A stretch of DNA of 62,881 bases from contig CAKQLR010000006.1 of the NCBI GenBank assembly GCA_934254725.1, positions 1 through 62,881 of the forward strand, written 5' to 3'. The first letter of the stretch is position 1. Every line of letters starts with the position of its first letter. The stretch comes from an uncultured Clostridia bacterium (GTDB lineage: Bacteria; Bacillota; Clostridia; Christensenellales; Borkfalkiaceae). Positions 53,544 through 61,567 of the stretch are shown here, piece by piece. Below the pieces are notes generated by a model that did no database searches, had not been told where the DNA came from, and was given only the letters and a program-made list of their open reading frames with translations. A program made the position numbers and the translations under genes.

Positions 53544-53577
53544 GCGCCGCGGAAAATCATTTTTCCGCGGCGCGTTT
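53544..53577 (+). terminator. Terminator after the lipoprotein gene
   Basis: The 13-bp perfect stem GCGCCGCGGAAAA (53544-53556) / TTTTCCGCGGCGC (53561-53573), then GTTTGTTTT. Confidence 0.85.
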
Positions 53578-53609
53578 GTTTTATCTCATTTGTTTTTCCG
53601 TAAAATAAA

Positions 53610-53639
53610 CTCCCCGTCCTCAAGTTAAAGGGCGGGGAG
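53610..53639 (-). terminator. Terminator of the 53668-54312 gene
   Basis: CTCCCCGTCCT (53610-53620) / AGGGCGGGGAG (53629-53639) with one G-T pair; on the minus strand it is followed by TTTATTTT. Confidence 0.75.
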
Positions 53640-53667
53640 TTAGTTCAGAAAAAATTCCTAATCGAAT

Positions 53668-54312
53668 TTAATCGTCTTTTTTGCGGTTTTTTCCGATCTG
53701 CGCGAATATCCATTCCGCAATAGGCACGGTGAGGAAGATTATCCACCATGGGTGCCACAGCCCGAATGCAAAGCCGAGAATAAGATAAACAGCCACACAA
53801 AACAACGAGTAAAGACCTGATAGCTTGTGTTTGTAAATAGCTTCGCATATGATGTAGAACACCGGCACCAATACGAAAATCAACCAGGCGGGGTGCCATT
53901 TGCCGAAGAATATTCCCAGAATAAAGAACACCAAAGTGCAGAGTATCGGGAAGCTTGCGTATAAAAAGCTTTTGAGCGACGGGTTGCCCGCAAGATAATA
54001 AATAGGCACTAAAAAGAAGAACAACCAACTCCACGCCCAGCCGCCTTCCACAAGGAAGCCGCACAGCAAAAACGCTATAAGCGTAATTACGGGGAATGGG
54101 AAGGAGTTCCATTTTCTCGTAAAGTCGCTCGTCTGTTTGTGTTCGCGGTGTTTATGATCGTCGTCATCGTCGCGGTGCTCTGCGTGGATATGTATTCCGT
54201 CCGAGCCGAAGCTTATGTTTACTTTTTCTTGTTTTCCTTCGCCCTTTTCGGCATCGGAATTAAAATGAAATTCGTCGTTGACGTTTTCGGAAGAATTGTT
54301 TTTTTCGTCCAT
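53668..54312 (-). CDS. Membrane protein with His/Asp-rich cytoplasmic N-terminus
   Basis: 214 residues. The first 70 are hydrophilic and include IHIHAEHRDDDDDHKHREHK, a dense His/Asp/Glu cluster that could bind divalent metal. About six membrane segments follow, with repeated FGLWHPWW / FGKWHPAW and LVPIYYLAG / LVPVFYII, indicating an internal duplication. This resembles small membrane proteins next to DUF4097-type adhesin or PspC-like genes in Firmicutes, but none is present. Function unknown. The gene lies between the lipoprotein and pepV. Confidence 0.7.
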   Translation of the reverse strand: MDEKNNSSENVNDEFHFNSDAEKGEGKQEKVNISFGSDGIHIHAEHRDDDDDHKHREHKQTSDFTRKWNSFPFPVITLIAFLLCGFLVEGGWAWSWLFFFLVPIYYLAGNPSLKSFLYASFPILCTLVFFILGIFFGKWHPAWLIFVLVPVFYIICEAIYKHKLSGLYSLFCVAVYLILGFAFGLWHPWWIIFLTVPIAEWIFAQIGKNRKKDD

Positions 54313-54344
54313 AATTTCACCTCCGTTTATTTATAACTGACAGC

Positions 54345-55700
54345 TTATTCTGCTTCCGTTAATTTCCTTATCGCATTGGTGTAGATGCCGTACATCTTTC
54401 TTATGCAATCGAAAGAAACGAATTCGTTAGGTTCGTGAACGGGGGTGTCCTCGTCTACTTCCTCGGGACCGAAAGCAACCCCTAAAGGAAGCGCCCTTGC
54501 GTAAGTGCCGCCGCCGATTGCTATAGGCTCCGCGTTTTTATCCGTGTATTCGTTGTAAATGGAAAGAAGCGTCTGAACAAGAGGGTTCTTTTTGTCGACG
54601 AAAAGCGGCTCCTGGTGCTCGAGAACGGTGTATTTCAAACCCGCTTTATTGAAGTATTCGAGTATCTCGCTGCCCTTGAAAGTAGCGGGGTAGCGGATGT
54701 CCACTACGAGATTCATAACGTGTTCGTACACGCTCTTGTCTATCATTCCGGGGCACATGGTAAGGTAACCCGTTTCGTCGTGAAGCCTTGTAAGACCCAA
54801 AGCGTCCTCAAAGAAAACGGTTCTTATTTCGGGAGAGATCGCGCCGACCGCCTCAAGATATTTGAGGACGGGAAGAATGGCGTTTTCGCCTTTCTCGGGG
54901 GTGGATCCGTGCGCGCTCTTTCCCTTTGCCGAAACCGAACCGTCGGTGTGCACGTCAAGCCCGTACTGTCTTGCAAAATGCTTGTTTACGGGCAGTTTGA
55001 AAGTTGCTTTGCTTCCGTCGCCGAGCACCATTTTAAAGTTATCCGAATACCCTTGCAGGGGGGCAAGGGCATAGCACTCGTCGCACACCATGTTTGGTCT
55101 TTCGCCGCCCTTTATAATAGAGAGAAATGAATTGATTTTGTACGCGAATTTTAAATGTAAAATGCCCTTTTCCGCATAAATAACGGGGAAATCTCCGTCG
55201 GGGGAGAAGCCGTAATCGGGCATTTCGGCAACCTCTTTATAATGCTTCATGCAAAGCCAGCCGCTCTCCTCGTCGCACCCGAAAATCAACTTGATTTTCT
55301 GAGAGGGAACAAAGCCCTCGTCCTTTAAAGTTTTGAGCGCGTAAAGGCAAACGATGCCGGGGGCTTTATCGTCAAGCGTTCCTCTGCCGTAAATTTTTTC
55401 GTCGTCCGAATACGCCGAGAACGGGGGGTGTTCCCAGGAGGAAAGCTTGCCTGCGGGCACAACGTCCACGTGGCAGAGTATGCCGAGAGTTTTTTCGCCT
55501 TCGCCCCAGATAACTTCGCCCGCGTAGTTGTCGTAGTTCACCGTCTGAAAGCCCATAGAAGAAGCGAGGTCAAGCACGTATTTAAGCGCCTGAGCTACGT
55601 TTTCGCCGAAAGGTTTGCCAGGCAGCGGGTCGCTTTCCACGCTGGGTATCTGGACGAATTCTTTTATGCTTTTTACCATTTCACTGAAATAATTTGCCAT
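54345..55700 (-). CDS. pepV: M20-family dipeptidase PepV
   Basis: 451 residues. M20 motifs LGILCHVDVVPAG (first zinc ligand His/Asp), YGRGTLDDKAPG (bridging Asp), FGCDEESGW (catalytic Glu and zinc Glu) and the C-terminal GGGTYAR and EPNEFV are intact. PepV hydrolyses a wide range of dipeptides in the cytosol and is common in Firmicutes. I start at ATG 55700, with GGTGGAG 4 bases upstream, rather than an in-frame start 69 bases earlier that overlaps the promoter -10. Confidence 0.94.
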   Translation of the reverse strand: MANYFSEMVKSIKEFVQIPSVESDPLPGKPFGENVAQALKYVLDLASSMGFQTVNYDNYAGEVIWGEGEKTLGILCHVDVVPAGKLSSWEHPPFSAYSDDEKIYGRGTLDDKAPGIVCLYALKTLKDEGFVPSQKIKLIFGCDEESGWLCMKHYKEVAEMPDYGFSPDGDFPVIYAEKGILHLKFAYKINSFLSIIKGGERPNMVCDECYALAPLQGYSDNFKMVLGDGSKATFKLPVNKHFARQYGLDVHTDGSVSAKGKSAHGSTPEKGENAILPVLKYLEAVGAISPEIRTVFFEDALGLTRLHDETGYLTMCPGMIDKSVYEHVMNLVVDIRYPATFKGSEILEYFNKAGLKYTVLEHQEPLFVDKKNPLVQTLLSIYNEYTDKNAEPIAIGGGTYARALPLGVAFGPEEVDEDTPVHEPNEFVSFDCIRKMYGIYTNAIRKLTEAE

Positions 55701-55740
55701 AAATCTCCACCAAAATTTTATAGATTGTTTATTGTAGAAC

Positions 55741-55769
55741 ATTATACACTTTTTTCTTGTGTTTTGCAA
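55741..55769 (-). promoter_or_regulatory. Promoter of pepV
   Basis: Minus strand TTGCAA (55769-55764), 17-bp spacer, TATAAT (55746-55741). Confidence 0.75.
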
Positions 55770-55799
55770 ATTATTTTCACGGCAAAAAACGGGGTTTTG

Positions 55800-56693
55800 T
55801 TATTTGTCCATTCCGTATTTCTTCATCATGTTTTTGGTGAAGTTCAAAAGTTCCGACGCGCCTTCGTCGAGTTTCTCTTCGGTCGGGTTTTCCAATATCG
55901 GGCGCCATACCCTTATATCGTAACCTACCTCGTCGCCCATCAAAAGGAAGGGTTCGGAAACTATGTCTTTCTTGTAACCTATTTCGGAAAGAGCTTTGAA
56001 TATTTCGTCAAAGTTTATGTGTCCGCGGCCGGGGATGTTTCTGTTGTTGTCGCCCGTGTGGAAATGGCGAAGTCTGCTTCCTATTAGCCTGATAGCGTCG
56101 CCTATATTGTTTTCTTCTATATTCATATGATAGGTATCGAGGTGAATGCCGCAGTTTTTGCTGCCGACGAGTTCGGTGTACCTGATGGCTTCCTTTGCCG
56201 TGTTTATCAAAGGAGATTCAAACCTGTTTACGCATTCGACGCATACGGTAACGTTTTCGGGTTCGGCAACCTTCATAACCTGTTGCATGGAATCCACGCT
56301 GCGTCTGAACATATCTTCTTTTTCAGCCTGGTCTACGAAGTGAGAGGGGACGCCCCAACCCGCAAAAGTAACGCCCGAAAACAATTCGCCTTCCATAACG
56401 GCTATTTTTCTTACTATATCGGAAAGATATTTTACGCCGCCTTTTCTTACGTCCGCATCTCTGCTCGCCACGTCGTATTTCGGGTTCAGACCCAGACTGT
56501 ATGAAAGCTTAATGCCGAGATTGTCCGCATATTTTTTTATTGCTCTGCACTCGTCGTCGGTCATATCGAGGAGGGGCTGAGCCTGAAACTCCAGGATGTC
56601 GAAGCCGAGCCTTGCCACTTTGTCGATATAATACTTATAATCGACAGCCCATTTGTTTTGCCAGTAGTTTACGAAAATACCGAGTTTATTCAT
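55800..56693 (-). CDS. Ketose 3-epimerase, D-psicose/D-tagatose 3-epimerase family
   Basis: 297 residues. TIM-barrel sugar epimerase features: WAVDYKYYIDKVARLGFDILE near the N-terminus, the metal-site glutamate in VECVNRFES, aspartate/histidine in IHLDTYHMNIEENNIGDAIR, HFHTGDNNR, and the second glutamate in IVSEPF. The similarity to clostridial D-psicose 3-epimerase is extensive, so interconversion of ketohexoses at C3 is likely; the exact sugar is not determined. AAGGAGAATTAAAA precedes ATG 56693. The RBS/start block is duplicated upstream, and the gene follows the isomerase by about 43 bp. Confidence 0.88.
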   Translation of the reverse strand: MNKLGIFVNYWQNKWAVDYKYYIDKVARLGFDILEFQAQPLLDMTDDECRAIKKYADNLGIKLSYSLGLNPKYDVASRDADVRKGGVKYLSDIVRKIAVMEGELFSGVTFAGWGVPSHFVDQAEKEDMFRRSVDSMQQVMKVAEPENVTVCVECVNRFESPLINTAKEAIRYTELVGSKNCGIHLDTYHMNIEENNIGDAIRLIGSRLRHFHTGDNNRNIPGRGHINFDEIFKALSEIGYKKDIVSEPFLLMGDEVGYDIRVWRPILENPTEEKLDEGASELLNFTKNMMKKYGMDK

Positions 56694-56743
56694 TTTTAAT
56701 TCTCCTTAAATAGAGTTTATTCATTTTTAATTCTCCTTAAATA
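56682..56743 (-). repeat. Perfect 31-bp tandem duplication over the epimerase RBS and start
   Basis: The 31 bp at 56682-56712 are repeated without mismatch at 56713-56743. Each copy holds TAAGGAG, ATG and four codons (MNKL). The upstream copy therefore makes a 12-codon frame, MNKLYLRRIKNE, whose end overlaps the true start out of frame. The upstream copy also contains the isomerase stop codon. Confidence 0.95.
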
Positions 56744-58140
56744 ATATCTATATCGTAACCGAGGTATTTGCCGAAAGCTTCGTTTACGCTTTCGCTCCAA
56801 TCGCCTGCGGCAATAGCAACGTGGTGGCGGTAACCGTTTGTAGCCATATAGTTGAGCATTTCGTCGGAAGTGCCGTTTTTCTTTTCGAATACGCAGCCGC
56901 AACCGAAAAATTCTTTATCCAATTTGTCGTTCGTAAAGCGTCCTTCGGTGGCGAAAGCGCAAATTTTGCCGTCCTCTGTTTTTACGCTGCCTATAGTGAC
57001 TTCCTGTTGTTTAACCTTTCCGACGGCAAGACCTACGCCGCTTCCCTCGCCGTAAGATTTTTTGAACATAAGATGTTCTTCTACGTGAAGTTTTCCGTCC
57101 ATCATGGACTTCGGTGAAGGACCGCAGTGGAAGAATATACATTTTTTCGCGTCGTCGCCGTAGTTGTTGTTTACGTCGTAAAGCATAACGGGGTGATCGG
57201 AAGCGAGGTTTAAAGCGCGCATCATAACGGCGTTGTCCACGTCAAGTTCGCAGGCACAGTTTATGCCGTGCTCGTTCATATCGCCTAAAATCATGCACGG
57301 CGCTATTCCGTAGTGGAGCTGAAGCTCGTTCCAGCATCTAATAGCGAGCGCGTTGAGGTTGAAATCTTTAACGAGCTTTTGAACCGCAATATAAAACCTC
57401 GCAAGATTTTCCGCTTTAATGTCGGGGTAGTTGCCGAAATCCGCAATATTTTTTACGTAAGCTTTTTTCTCGGCAAGTTCTTTTTCGTCCGCGCCGTTCA
57501 TAAGATCGAAAACGTAAGACATGTCTATCGTTTCGATGTTTATTCTGTGCCTTTGTAAAGCAATTTCGTCTATTCTTACGGTTTTGAAAGCAGTGGTTCG
57601 TGCGCCTATCGCGCCTATCGTGAAGTCTTTCATTCCGTTAACCACTCTGCAGGTGCCCGCAAACAATCTTAAATCTTCGGCAAAATCGTCCGAAAGGGGG
57701 CTTGTTGCGAATTTCTTCGTAAGCGTGTATTTTATGCCCGCCTGACGGAATACGTTGCACATGGCTATTTTGCCGCAAACGGCATCGCGCCTGTGCGCAA
57801 AATCCATATGACCCAATTCGTCCGGATATGCTTGCATCAAAATAGGAACGCCTGCGTCCTTTAACGCGTAATATACACCGTTTTCATCGCCGAAGTTAGG
57901 CAAACAGACTATAACGCCGTCGTATTCGCCTCGATGCTGTTTTAAAAATTCAGCATACTTTTTACCTTCTTCGATGGTTTCCACCGCTCCGTAGCGGGTT
58001 AATTCCGCCTGCATTTCTATAAAATTATAGCCGGCGTCTGTCACTGCTTTTTTAAGTTCTTCTCTCGCGTATGCGATAAGTTCGCCCGGAAAGAAACCTC
58101 TGTTTCCGTAGTACAGGGCAAACGTCATTTTTTTTTGCAT
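56737..58140 (-). CDS. L-fucose/L-arabinose isomerase-like protein
   Basis: 467 residues. The overall fold pattern matches the L-fucose/L-arabinose isomerase superfamily: an N-terminal Rossmann-like region (GVIVCLPNFGDENGVYYALKDAGVP), a central region (AIRCWNELQLHYGIAPCMILGDMNEHG) with candidate metal ligands Glu and Asp, and the C-terminal domain (FFHCGPSP, VEEH). It should interconvert an aldose and ketose; the sugar is not defined. AAGGAG lies 9 bases before ATG. It is transcribed divergently from a PocR-AraC regulator and just upstream of the ketose epimerase, suggesting a two-step sugar route. Confidence 0.85.
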   Translation of the reverse strand: MQKKMTFALYYGNRGFFPGELIAYAREELKKAVTDAGYNFIEMQAELTRYGAVETIEEGKKYAEFLKQHRGEYDGVIVCLPNFGDENGVYYALKDAGVPILMQAYPDELGHMDFAHRRDAVCGKIAMCNVFRQAGIKYTLTKKFATSPLSDDFAEDLRLFAGTCRVVNGMKDFTIGAIGARTTAFKTVRIDEIALQRHRINIETIDMSYVFDLMNGADEKELAEKKAYVKNIADFGNYPDIKAENLARFYIAVQKLVKDFNLNALAIRCWNELQLHYGIAPCMILGDMNEHGINCACELDVDNAVMMRALNLASDHPVMLYDVNNNYGDDAKKCIFFHCGPSPKSMMDGKLHVEEHLMFKKSYGEGSGVGLAVGKVKQQEVTIGSVKTEDGKICAFATEGRFTNDKLDKEFFGCGCVFEKKNGTSDEMLNYMATNGYRHHVAIAAGDWSESVNEAFGKYLGYDIDII

Positions 58141-58185
58141 AATGTTTTTCTCCTTTTTCCGTTTTTTTCATTGTATCACAACGAG

Positions 58186-58245
58186 AAAACCGTTTATAGG
58201 TAAAATACGAACTAAAAACTGTAAAATCTTCCAAAACGGTTTATT
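58186..58245. promoter_or_regulatory. Candidate AraC-type operator repeats
   Basis: AAAACCGTTTATA (58186-58198) and AAAACGGTTTATT (58233-58245) match at 11 of 13 positions in the same orientation, 47 bp apart, between the divergent isomerase and regulator genes. A weak -10 (minus TACAAT near 58172-58177) without a clear -35 fits an activator-dependent promoter. Confidence 0.45.
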
Positions 58246-58254
58246 ATTTTTAAG

Positions 58255-58283
58255 TTGACAACAGAAGAATTATTATATATACT
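58255..58283 (+). promoter_or_regulatory. Promoter of the AraC regulator, leaderless type
   Basis: TTGACA (58255-58260), 17-bp spacer, TATACT (58278-58283), then 6 bases to ATG 58290. No Shine-Dalgarno follows the -10. Confidence 0.82.
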
Positions 58284-58289
58284 GTTTGT

Positions 58290-59147
58290 ATGTTAATCGA
58301 GTTCGATATAGAAAAACTTGAAGAAGTGCTGTATGATTTTTATCAGCTTACGCACGCGACGATAAGCCTTTGGGATACGCAGTTTAATCAGCTCACGTTT
58401 CAGCCTAAGGAAATGCCGCCGTTTTGCGCAAGGATAAAAAATTCTCCTTACGGCTGCCGCGAATGCTTAAAGTCCGATATGGCGATTTTGGTGGAGTGTT
58501 CAAAGACAAAAAAGAGCGTTACCCACATTTGTCACGCCGGGCTGAGCGATACGGTCGTTCCCATTTTATACGAAAACGAAATAGTGGGGTACGTAATGTT
58601 CGGACAGCTTAAATACGAAAATTCCGTTCTGGATTTAAAGTCGATTACGGAGTTCTCCGAAAAGGCGGGGCTTGACGTAAAGCTTTTAATAGAAGAATAC
58701 AAGGAAATTTCCACACGCGGGGATAACTACCTGCAATCCGCCACCAGAATTCTCAACGCCTGCGCGAACTATATTATTTTGTCGAACATGATAAAAGTAA
58801 ACAATAACTTTATGCCGGCAAAAATAGATATTTACATAAACAATCATATAAAAGAGAAGATTACGGTGGAGAGCATATGCGAAAGTTTGTTTATCTCGAA
58901 AAGCACGTTGTATTTGGTTTTCAAAAAGAATTTTAACTGCACTTTCGGGGAGTACCTTCTTTTTAAGAGAATTAAGATTGCTAAAAATCTTCTTTCCGCG
59001 TCGGATATGCCCATTTACGAAATTTGCGGAAATATAGGTATAAACGATTATAATTATTTTATAAAGGTATTCAAAAAGGCCACGGGCTACCCGCCGTCGG
59101 AGTACAGAAAGAAGTTTTCTTCCGTGAATTTTTTCAAAAAATCCTGA
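58290..59147 (+). CDS. PocR-domain AraC-family transcription regulator
   Basis: 285 residues. The N-terminal PocR sensory domain has CARIKNSPYGCRECLKSDM, HICHAGLSDTVVPI and GYVMFGQL, the cysteine-containing pattern of PocR, which senses small diols or hydrocarbons. The C-terminal AraC HTH (about 180-280) has ITVESICESLFISKSTLYLVFKK and the second helix pair ending GYPPSEYRKKF. It probably activates the divergent isomerase-epimerase operon. The mRNA appears leaderless. It contains about nine cysteines, more than usual. Confidence 0.9.
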   Translation: MLIEFDIEKLEEVLYDFYQLTHATISLWDTQFNQLTFQPKEMPPFCARIKNSPYGCRECLKSDMAILVECSKTKKSVTHICHAGLSDTVVPILYENEIVGYVMFGQLKYENSVLDLKSITEFSEKAGLDVKLLIEEYKEISTRGDNYLQSATRILNACANYIILSNMIKVNNNFMPAKIDIYINNHIKEKITVESICESLFISKSTLYLVFKKNFNCTFGEYLLFKRIKIAKNLLSASDMPIYEICGNIGINDYNYFIKVFKKATGYPPSEYRKKFSSVNFFKKS

Positions 59148-59216
59148 CCGGAAAAATCAATAAAAAACAAAACTCCGGGCAAACAAAAAAATAAAAAGGA
59201 AAGAGCCGAAAAATAA

Positions 59217-59245
59217 TTGCTTTAATCTGCGGTTTGTGTTATTAT
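59217..59245 (+). promoter_or_regulatory. Promoter of the gene at 59302
   Basis: TTGCTT (59217-59222), 17-bp spacer, TATTAT (59240-59245) with an upstream TGT. Confidence 0.65.
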
Positions 59246-59301
59246 ATATTGGAATCCGATACGGACTGTCGCTTATTATTTCCGCGCGGGAGGGTTTCTT
59301 T

Positions 59302-59898
59302 ATGGGAAAGCTCGCAGTAAAAACTGCGCTGATAACGCTTGCCTCGGTTATATGTGCCTTTGGCTTGTTTATCGGCGTGTGCTTTGCGTTTTTTCCTGCC
59401 GTCGCTTCGGACGGCGCGTATTCCCTCGGTTTATACGAAACATCCGTTTCTCTTGCGGAAAGAGAATATAAGAACCGCAAGTCGGACGAGGCGCTTAAAG
59501 TCCTTGTGGAAAGAGCGATACTTACGGATAGTTACGCGGTTGTAAAAACCTACGCGCCCGAATTTCTAAAGCGGGATACTTTCCTTTTGATAGCAGAAAA
59601 GGAGGGGAACTCTTTCGGTGACGACGGTTACGCGGCGTTTATCGTAAAGGGGCATATAAAAGCTTTATATTCGTTAGGGGAATTTTCCGATGCGCTCGGT
59701 TGCGCCGAAGTTTATTCTGAAAACTTCAACGCCCTATACCCGTATTCGTACCTGGTTATAAACGCTGTTATAACGGAAGATAAAGTCTTTGCAAGCGAAA
59801 TATACGCCTCGCTGGAGAAAGAAAACAACTTCGGCGATGAAGATAAACAGCTTCTCGAAAAATACAAAAAGTCCCTTGAATCGCTGATTAACGGCTGA
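59302..59898 (+). CDS. Single-pass membrane protein with TPR-like helices
   Basis: 198 residues. One membrane segment lies near residues 8-33, then a short extracytoplasmic region of paired helices (SLAEREYKNRKSDEALKVLVERAI, ALYSLGEFSDALGCAEVY) resembling TPR repeats. I do not recognise a family. I start at ATG 59302 because GGGAGGG lies 7 bases upstream; a TTG 66 bases earlier overlaps the promoter. It precedes guaA by 41 bp. Confidence 0.7.
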   Translation: MGKLAVKTALITLASVICAFGLFIGVCFAFFPAVASDGAYSLGLYETSVSLAEREYKNRKSDEALKVLVERAILTDSYAVVKTYAPEFLKRDTFLLIAEKEGNSFGDDGYAAFIVKGHIKALYSLGEFSDALGCAEVYSENFNALYPYSYLVINAVITEDKVFASEIYASLEKENNFGDEDKQLLEKYKKSLESLING

Positions 59899-59939
59899 TT
59901 TCGGGTATAATAATTTCTTTATTTGCGGAGAAAGATTTG

Positions 59940-61469
59940 ATGCATCAAAAGGTTCTCGTCCTTGATTTCGGCGGACAGTATAATCAACTTATAGCTCGCA
60001 GGGTAAGAGATTTGCAGGTTTATTGCGAACTTTTGCCGAACGATATTTCCATACAAAGGATTAAGGAATTTAATCCGATAGGCATTATTTTTACGGGCGG
60101 ACCCAACAGTGTTTTCGCTGAAAACGCCCCCACCGTAGATAAGGAGATTTTCTCCCTCGGCATTCCCGTGTTAGGCATCTGCTACGGCTGCCAGCTCATC
60201 GCAAACCTTTTGGGCGGAGAAGTTTCTCATGCGGAAACAAGGGAATACGGCAAAAGCGATATCAAATACCTCGGCGGGGAGCTTTTCAAAGGCATTCCGC
60301 AGGAAAACGTGGTGTGGATGAGCCATACCGATTACATAAGCAAAGTACCGGAAGGCTTCACCGTAACCGCTACGACGGCTACCTGCCCGGCGGCGGCTAT
60401 TGCTTGCGACGAAAAGAAAATTTACGGCGTTCAGTTCCATCCGGAAGTTATGCACACCCGTAACGGAAACGATATTTTAAGCAACTTTCTCTACGGCGTA
60501 TGCAAGGCGAACGGCGACTGGACTATGAGCAACTTCTGCGACGAGCAGGTTGCAAAGATAAAAGAAAAAGTAGGGGACAAAAAAGTTCTCTGCGCTATGA
60601 GCGGCGGCGTTGACAGTGCCGTTGCCGCTACCCTTATCCACAAAGCGGTAGGCGAAAACCTGACTTGTATTTTCGTTGATCACGGTCTTTTGAGAAAGTA
60701 CGAGGCGGAAGAAGTAGTGCGCGTTTTCAAAGAAGAACGCGGCATGAATCTTATTAAAGTAGATGCTCAGGACAGGTTTTTAAATAAACTTGCGGGCGTT
60801 GAAGAACCCGAAAAGAAAAGAAAGATCATAGGTGCGGAGTTCATCGGCGTGTTCGAGGACGAAGCAAAGAAAATAGGTGCGGTCGATTTCCTCGTTCAGG
60901 GTACTATTTATCCGGACGTTATCGAAAGCGGCAAAGGTCACAGCGCGACGATCAAATCTCACCATAACGTCGGCGGGCTTCCGTCCGTAGTCGATTTCAA
61001 GGAGATTATCGAACCGCTCAGAGATTTGTTTAAAGACGAAGTCAGAAAAGTCGGTTTCGAGCTGGGCTTGCCCGAACAAATAGTAATGCGCCAGCCTTTC
61101 CCGGGACCCGGACTTGCCATTCGTATAATAGGCGACATCACCCGCGAAAAAATCGAAACCCTTCAGGATGCCGATTGGATTTTCCGCGACGAAATAGCAA
61201 AAGCCGGTTTAAACCGCGAAATATGGCAGTATTTTGCAGTGCTTACTTCCATGCGCACGGTCGGCGTTATGGGCGATGCAAGAACTTACAGCCACACGCT
61301 CGCGCTTCGCGCGGTTACATCGGTTGACGGCATGACCGCAGACTGGGCAAGAATACCGTTCGACGTGCTCGAAAAAATCAGCAATCGCATAGTCAACGAA
61401 GTTAAAGACGTAAACAGAGTTGTATACGATATAACTTCCAAACCTCCCGCAACTATCGAGTGGGAATAA
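59940..61469 (+). CDS. guaA: GMP synthase (glutamine-hydrolysing)
   Basis: 509 residues. The class I amidotransferase domain has the nucleophile in LGICYGCQLIA and catalytic His/Glu in VQFHPEVMHT. The ATP-pyrophosphatase domain has the P-loop AMSGGVDSAVAAT, and the C-terminal dimerisation domain ends KPPATIEWE. It converts XMP to GMP. I start at ATG 59940, with GGAG about 8 bases upstream; a TTG 3 bases earlier is in the same frame. A TATAAT lies at 59906-59911 but its -35 is weak. No guanine riboswitch seen. Confidence 0.97.
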   Translation: MHQKVLVLDFGGQYNQLIARRVRDLQVYCELLPNDISIQRIKEFNPIGIIFTGGPNSVFAENAPTVDKEIFSLGIPVLGICYGCQLIANLLGGEVSHAETREYGKSDIKYLGGELFKGIPQENVVWMSHTDYISKVPEGFTVTATTATCPAAAIACDEKKIYGVQFHPEVMHTRNGNDILSNFLYGVCKANGDWTMSNFCDEQVAKIKEKVGDKKVLCAMSGGVDSAVAATLIHKAVGENLTCIFVDHGLLRKYEAEEVVRVFKEERGMNLIKVDAQDRFLNKLAGVEEPEKKRKIIGAEFIGVFEDEAKKIGAVDFLVQGTIYPDVIESGKGHSATIKSHHNVGGLPSVVDFKEIIEPLRDLFKDEVRKVGFELGLPEQIVMRQPFPGPGLAIRIIGDITREKIETLQDADWIFRDEIAKAGLNREIWQYFAVLTSMRTVGVMGDARTYSHTLALRAVTSVDGMTADWARIPFDVLEKISNRIVNEVKDVNRVVYDITSKPPATIEWE

Positions 61470-61567
61470 TATATTCGTAGCTTATCCGGCAGAAACGCTT
61501 TCGCGCGGATTACCGAAAACGGCGGTTAACGCGTGAAAAAGGGCGTTTATTTACTTGGAGTTTAATT

